From the NCBI GenBank assembly GCA_002369495.1, contig DFFD01000130.1, positions 1-8,401 on the forward strand: 8,401 nt of DNA. The letters run 5' to 3'. Below the pieces are notes generated by a model, which did no database searches, was not told the DNA's origin, and saw only the letters and a program-made list of their open reading frames with translations. The position numbers were made by a program, and so were the translations under genes. Positions 5,177 to 8,401 of the stretch are shown in pieces. Every line of letters begins with the position of its first letter. Within the stretch, counting starts at the first letter, position 1. The stretch is from Lachnospiraceae bacterium UBA3785. Its GTDB lineage: Bacteria; Bacillota; Clostridia; Lachnospirales; Lachnospiraceae.

Positions 5177-8158
5177 TCATTTTACACGGATCAGATAGGA
5201 AACCGTGTAATCCCTGTCAGCCTTAAATGTGAATCTATCCGCGGTCGCAGGCCCGCAGCTCCCCGTGCCGATGCCTTTCTGGAATGCGTTGATCGTGACG
5301 AAGGTCCCGACGGCCTTCTCGTCCGTCGTGTGCCGCATCTTCGTGAGCGCCCGGTCCGAATAAGGCTTCACGCTGAGCTCAAACGGCTTCTCGAGCGCCT
5401 CGAAGGAAACCGTGTTTCTGCCGTTCGTGAAGGCGGCGCAGCGCACGTCGCAGCGGTTGCCGCTCTCCTGCGGCCTGATGTTCGGCTCGGTCATGTCGAC
5501 GACGCGGGCATGCGTGCGGGCGATCGGGAACTGGTCCTTCATGTCGATGTAGGACTCGCCGATCCGGCCGACATACGTGACGTCGGTGAAGGAATTCATG
5601 AGGCGGTAAGCCTTGCCGAAGCGCGGAATCTCGCCCTTGCCGTTCATCGGGTGCAGGGTGCTGGTGACCAGGACACCCTCATTGGCCGATTCGTAGACGT
5701 CGGTGACCAGGAACTCCATCCTGTTGACGGAGACACGGCTCTTGACCGTCACCTTGCCTTCTGCGCGGACCTCGGAGATGATCTCCTCCTTCTCCGAATA
5801 GTAGGGCTTCATCGAATTCCGCATGATAACATCCGCGTCGTTGTCGGTCGCCGCGCGGAACAGGATCGTTCCGGGCAGCCCGGTCGCAAAGCGCACGCCG
5901 CCGAAATCAAACCACACGCGGTGATCATGGACCTCGATCTTCGCAGGAAGCGGCTTCTCTCCGATCCCGGAAATGCCCCCGGCCGGCACAAGATACTCGT
6001 CCTGCTTCACCGTGAGCTGCTCCACGGCAGCCTCGCGGCCGGTCTCGCGGTCCACCGTCGTGATCGTCAGAAGAAGGTCTCCCGGCAGGGGCTCATAGCC
6101 TTCCGGGGCTTCATTTTCCGGCAGGAGCTCCATGCGGATCCTCTCAAGCGGCCCGACCTCCGGGATCACGGAGCCCGTGCGGCCGTCGCTCCAGGCAAGC
6201 TTCAGCTCATAACGGCTGCCCGGCGTGAAGCCGGTCGTGTTGAAGATCTCGAAGGTGTTCCCGTAGAGGTGGCGCACCCGGATCGGCCGGTAGGTGAACT
6301 TCGCGATGAAGGCGCCCGTCGAAGGCGTCCGGTCCGGATAGAAGATGCCGTCCACACAGAAGTTGGAATCGTGCATGAACTCCCCGTGGTCGCCGCCGTA
6401 GGTGTAGCTGCCGTCCTCCTCAAGGACCGCGTGGTCGACCATCTCCCAGATGCAGCCGCCCATCAGGTTGTCGTATTTGTAGATCTCCTGCCAGTAATCC
6501 TCGATGTTGCCGGGGCCGACGCCCATCGCGTGCGCGTACTCGCACAGGAAATACGGCCGGTCGTTCAGCTCCTTCACCTTGCAGGTCTTCTCGCCGACTT
6601 CATGGACACGCTCGACTGACGGATACATCTGGCTTCCGACGTCGTACGCGTGCTTCTTCGTGTGGATCGCGCTCTCATAGTGGACCGGAATCGTCGTCCG
6701 CGCCTTGAGATAGGCCTCCTCCATGTCGGTGCAGGCGGTGCCGCCGGCTTCATTTCCGAGACTCCACATGATGATCGAGGGGTGATTCTTGTCCCGCTCG
6801 TAGAGCCGGCTGACCCGGTCGACGCAGCGCGGGCCCCACTTCGGGTCGTTCGTGATATAGTTGTAGCTCGGCGGGATCACCATGGAGAATGTCCCGTGCG
6901 TCTCCAGATCCGTCTCGTCGACGATATAGATGCCCAGCTCGTCCGCCAGCTCGATGAGGTAGGGATCCGGCGGATAGTGGGAGGTGCGGATCGTGTCGAT
7001 GTTGAACTCCTTGCAGATCTTCACATCCTTTTCGATCTCCTCCGGCGTCATCGTATAGCCGTTGACCGCGCTCGTGTCGTGATGGTTCACGCCGTGGAAC
7101 TTGACGAGCCGTCCGTTGACCTTGAAATGCGTCCCGCTGATGTGAATATCCCGGAACCCGATGCGCAGCTTCACCGCCGAGGTCGCCGTCTCGATGTAGA
7201 GATTATAGAGCGTCGGCGCCTCCGCGTTCCACTCGATGACGTCAAGATCGGAAAATGAAAACCTCGCCTGTCCGCCCGAGCATGTCCCCCGAAGCTCCTT
7301 CTCCAGCCCGTTTCCGCAAAGGAGGGCCGTAACGGCCGTCCCGTCCTCCGCGCCGGCAAAATCCACCGTCACGCTGAGGCTGTAGCCCGCATCCGTCTTC
7401 TCGGTCTTCGCCTCGATCTCCCACGGGTCCGTCTTCTCCGTCTCATAGAGGAGAACATCCCTGAAGAGGCCGTTGTTGCGGAACATATCCTGGGCTTCAA
7501 GGTAAGTTCCGGTGCACCAGCGGCGAACGATGACGAGCATTTCATTTTCCCCGGCCTTCGTGTACGCGCTGATATCGAACTCCGCGATGTTGTGGGAGCC
7601 CTCGGAGTAACCGACGTGCTTCCCGTTCACGTAGAGGTCAAGGCAGGAGGCCGCGCCGAAGAAGGATACGACCTTGCGCGTCTCATCCTTCTTCACGTTG
7701 AAAAGCTTCCGGTAGATGCCGGCGGAGTTGTACTCGCCGACCGCCTTGTCGAAGCGCAGGCCGATCCCCTTGTCGGCTCCCATCCAGGAAAACACCTTGC
7801 CGACCGGCTCTTCCGTCGGGATCACCGGCGGATTGTAGGGGAACTGGTAGCGCGTGTTGACATAAAACGGCTTCATATAGCCCCGGAACTGCCAGCAGGA
7901 GGGCACGTCGATCACGTCGAAGACCATCTTATCCGTGTCGATCAGGTCCGGGAGCTGCTTCGGATCCCGCCAGAACCTGAAATCCCAGTCTCCGTTCAGG
8001 CAGGTGACCTTCGGGGATGCGTAGCGCTTCTCCCGCAGGCTCACGGCGTCCGCCGAGGCCCGGTCGGGGTAGGGAATAAAATAGCTTCTCGGCTTCAGGC
8101 GGTTCTCTTCAAATACGCTGAAATCATGAAAATTCGTCTTATTGACCGCATACTGCAT
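5177..8158 (-). CDS. lacZ: Beta-galactosidase, glycoside hydrolase family 2 (LacZ type)
   Basis: This 993-residue cytoplasmic enzyme (no signal peptide) hydrolyses terminal beta-D-galactosides such as lactose; E. coli LacZ has 1024 residues. Domains in order: sugar-binding jelly roll (about 50-240, with WCTGTYLEAQDMFR), Ig-like domain (about 245-340), TIM barrel (about 342-630), linker domain, and C-terminal small-chain domain (about 740-990). Catalytic residues are the acid/base E470 (SLGNEAGG) and nucleophile E540 (FLCEYAHAMG). Mg2+ ligands E419 and H421 (DLETHG), D224 (E. coli D201), H394 (SHYP), Y512 (MYPSV), H543 and W571 are kept. By motif alignment, E. coli N604 is D603 and W999 is C968 (GSCGP), changes seen in other GH2 beta-galactosidases. 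The ATG at 8156-8158 has GGGAGG at 8167-8172, eight bases upstream. It begins 18 bases after the exporter gene; no lactose transporter or repressor is visible in the window. Confidence 0.96.
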   Translation of the reverse strand: MQYAVNKTNFHDFSVFEENRLKPRSYFIPYPDRASADAVSLREKRYASPKVTCLNGDWDFRFWRDPKQLPDLIDTDKMVFDVIDVPSCWQFRGYMKPFYVNTRYQFPYNPPVIPTEEPVGKVFSWMGADKGIGLRFDKAVGEYNSAGIYRKLFNVKKDETRKVVSFFGAASCLDLYVNGKHVGYSEGSHNIAEFDISAYTKAGENEMLVIVRRWCTGTYLEAQDMFRNNGLFRDVLLYETEKTDPWEIEAKTEKTDAGYSLSVTVDFAGAEDGTAVTALLCGNGLEKELRGTCSGGQARFSFSDLDVIEWNAEAPTLYNLYIETATSAVKLRIGFRDIHISGTHFKVNGRLVKFHGVNHHDTSAVNGYTMTPEEIEKDVKICKEFNIDTIRTSHYPPDPYLIELADELGIYIVDETDLETHGTFSMVIPPSYNYITNDPKWGPRCVDRVSRLYERDKNHPSIIMWSLGNEAGGTACTDMEEAYLKARTTIPVHYESAIHTKKHAYDVGSQMYPSVERVHEVGEKTCKVKELNDRPYFLCEYAHAMGVGPGNIEDYWQEIYKYDNLMGGCIWEMVDHAVLEEDGSYTYGGDHGEFMHDSNFCVDGIFYPDRTPSTGAFIAKFTYRPIRVRHLYGNTFEIFNTTGFTPGSRYELKLAWSDGRTGSVIPEVGPLERIRMELLPENEAPEGYEPLPGDLLLTITTVDRETGREAAVEQLTVKQDEYLVPAGGISGIGEKPLPAKIEVHDHRVWFDFGGVRFATGLPGTILFRAATDNDADVIMRNSMKPYYSEKEEIISEVRAEGKVTVKSRVSVNRMEFLVTDVYESANEGVLVTSTLHPMNGKGEIPRFGKAYRLMNSFTDVTYVGRIGESYIDMKDQFPIARTHARVVDMTEPNIRPQESGNRCDVRCAAFTNGRNTVSFEALEKPFELSVKPYSDRALTKMRHTTDEKAVGTFVTINAFQKGIGTGSCGPATADRFTFKADRDYTVSYLIRVK

Positions 8159-8176
8159 CTGATATACCTCCCTTAT

Positions 8177-8401
8177 TTATGAAGATCGGCCGCTTTTCAT
8201 CTCCGCGACCGCATCGCACACTTTCATCGTCGATTTCCGGTGCGTGACCAGAACGACGGTCTTCTCTTTTGCCTCTTCCCGAAGGGATTTTAAGATGATC
8301 CCCTCGTTCAGCGCGTCCAGATTGGATGTCGGCTCATCGAGAAGCAGGAACGGCGCGTTGTGCAGGAATGCCCGCGCGAGGCCGATCCTCTGCCGCTCGC
8401 C
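8177..8401 (-). CDS. ABC transporter ATPase domain, C-terminal end (partial)
   Basis: The last 74 codons of an ABC protein enter from the window edge and stop at TAA (8177-8179). They begin inside the signature motif (GERQRIGLARAFL), followed by Walker B (FLLLDEP, visible residues 18-24), the D-loop (SNLDALNE, 26-33) and the switch histidine (H54 in VLVTHR). The gene ends only 20 residues after the H-loop, as in ABC exporters with fused membrane and ATPase parts. The wording (DEPTSNLD, RKSTMKVCD) is reminiscent of CydC/CydD-like exporters common in Clostridia, but the membrane half is outside the window, so this is tentative. Its stop lies just before the lacZ ribosome site, which suggests a shared transcript. 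No methionine opens the visible part, so it is easily missed. Confidence 0.88.
   Translation of the reverse strand, partial: GERQRIGLARAFLHNAPFLLLDEPTSNLDALNEGIILKSLREEAKEKTVVLVTHRKSTMKVCDAVAEMKSGRSS

Noticed and set aside
5063..6619. 518-codon plus-strand open frame opposite lacZ
   Set aside because: The Arg/Asp/Val-rich composition is typical of an antisense shadow in G+C-rich coding DNA; lacZ on the other strand has all family motifs.

Overview
The window looks like ordinary chromosomal DNA of a G+C-rich member of the Clostridia, most likely Lachnospiraceae. The grounds are strong AGGAGG-type ribosome binding sites before nearly every gene, a lipoprotein amino-acid-binding protein with a Ser/Thr/Ala/Glu-rich linker, a YARHG-domain zinc-ribbon membrane protein with a long Pro-Thr-Glu linker, and an NhaC-family antiporter. 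The family assignment is an inference from gene style, not from a marker gene. All genes are on the minus strand, so transcription runs from high to low coordinates. Several large plus-strand frames are antisense shadows.

Layout, in order of transcription. (1) 8401-3979: the C-terminal end of an ABC-exporter ATPase (partial) is followed 18 nt later by a cytoplasmic GH2 beta-galactosidase of LacZ type, and 31 nt after that by a two-zinc-ribbon, single-pass membrane protein with an extracellular YARHG domain. The tight spacing suggests one transcript, ending at a very strong symmetric terminator (3919-3947). That terminator sits inside an inverted pair of GGGACGGTTCC motifs, a REP-like composite element. 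(2) 3827-2263: an NhaC-family Na+/H+ antiporter with its own extended -10 promoter. Its most likely start is the internal ATG at 3780, not the first ATG at 3798. (3) 2233-1: a polar amino acid ABC importer in the order binding protein, permease, ATPase. It has a near-consensus sigma-A promoter (TTGACA, 17 bp, TATACT). An intrinsic terminator directly after the binding-protein gene probably acts as a leaky attenuator that keeps the binding protein in excess. The ATPase starts at a GTG inside the end of the permease gene and runs off the window.

Functionally the importer brings in amino acids using ATP, the antiporter handles Na+/H+ (or a related Na+-coupled exchange), and LacZ hydrolyses beta-galactosides already inside the cell. 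No lactose permease, PTS or regulator gene is visible next to lacZ. No RNA gene, CRISPR array or transposase gene was found, and no intergenic gap exceeds about 180 bases. I found no convincing new multi-gene system. The items most worth a second look are the REP-like terminator element, the YARHG zinc-ribbon protein linked to lacZ, and the attenuator in the importer operon.
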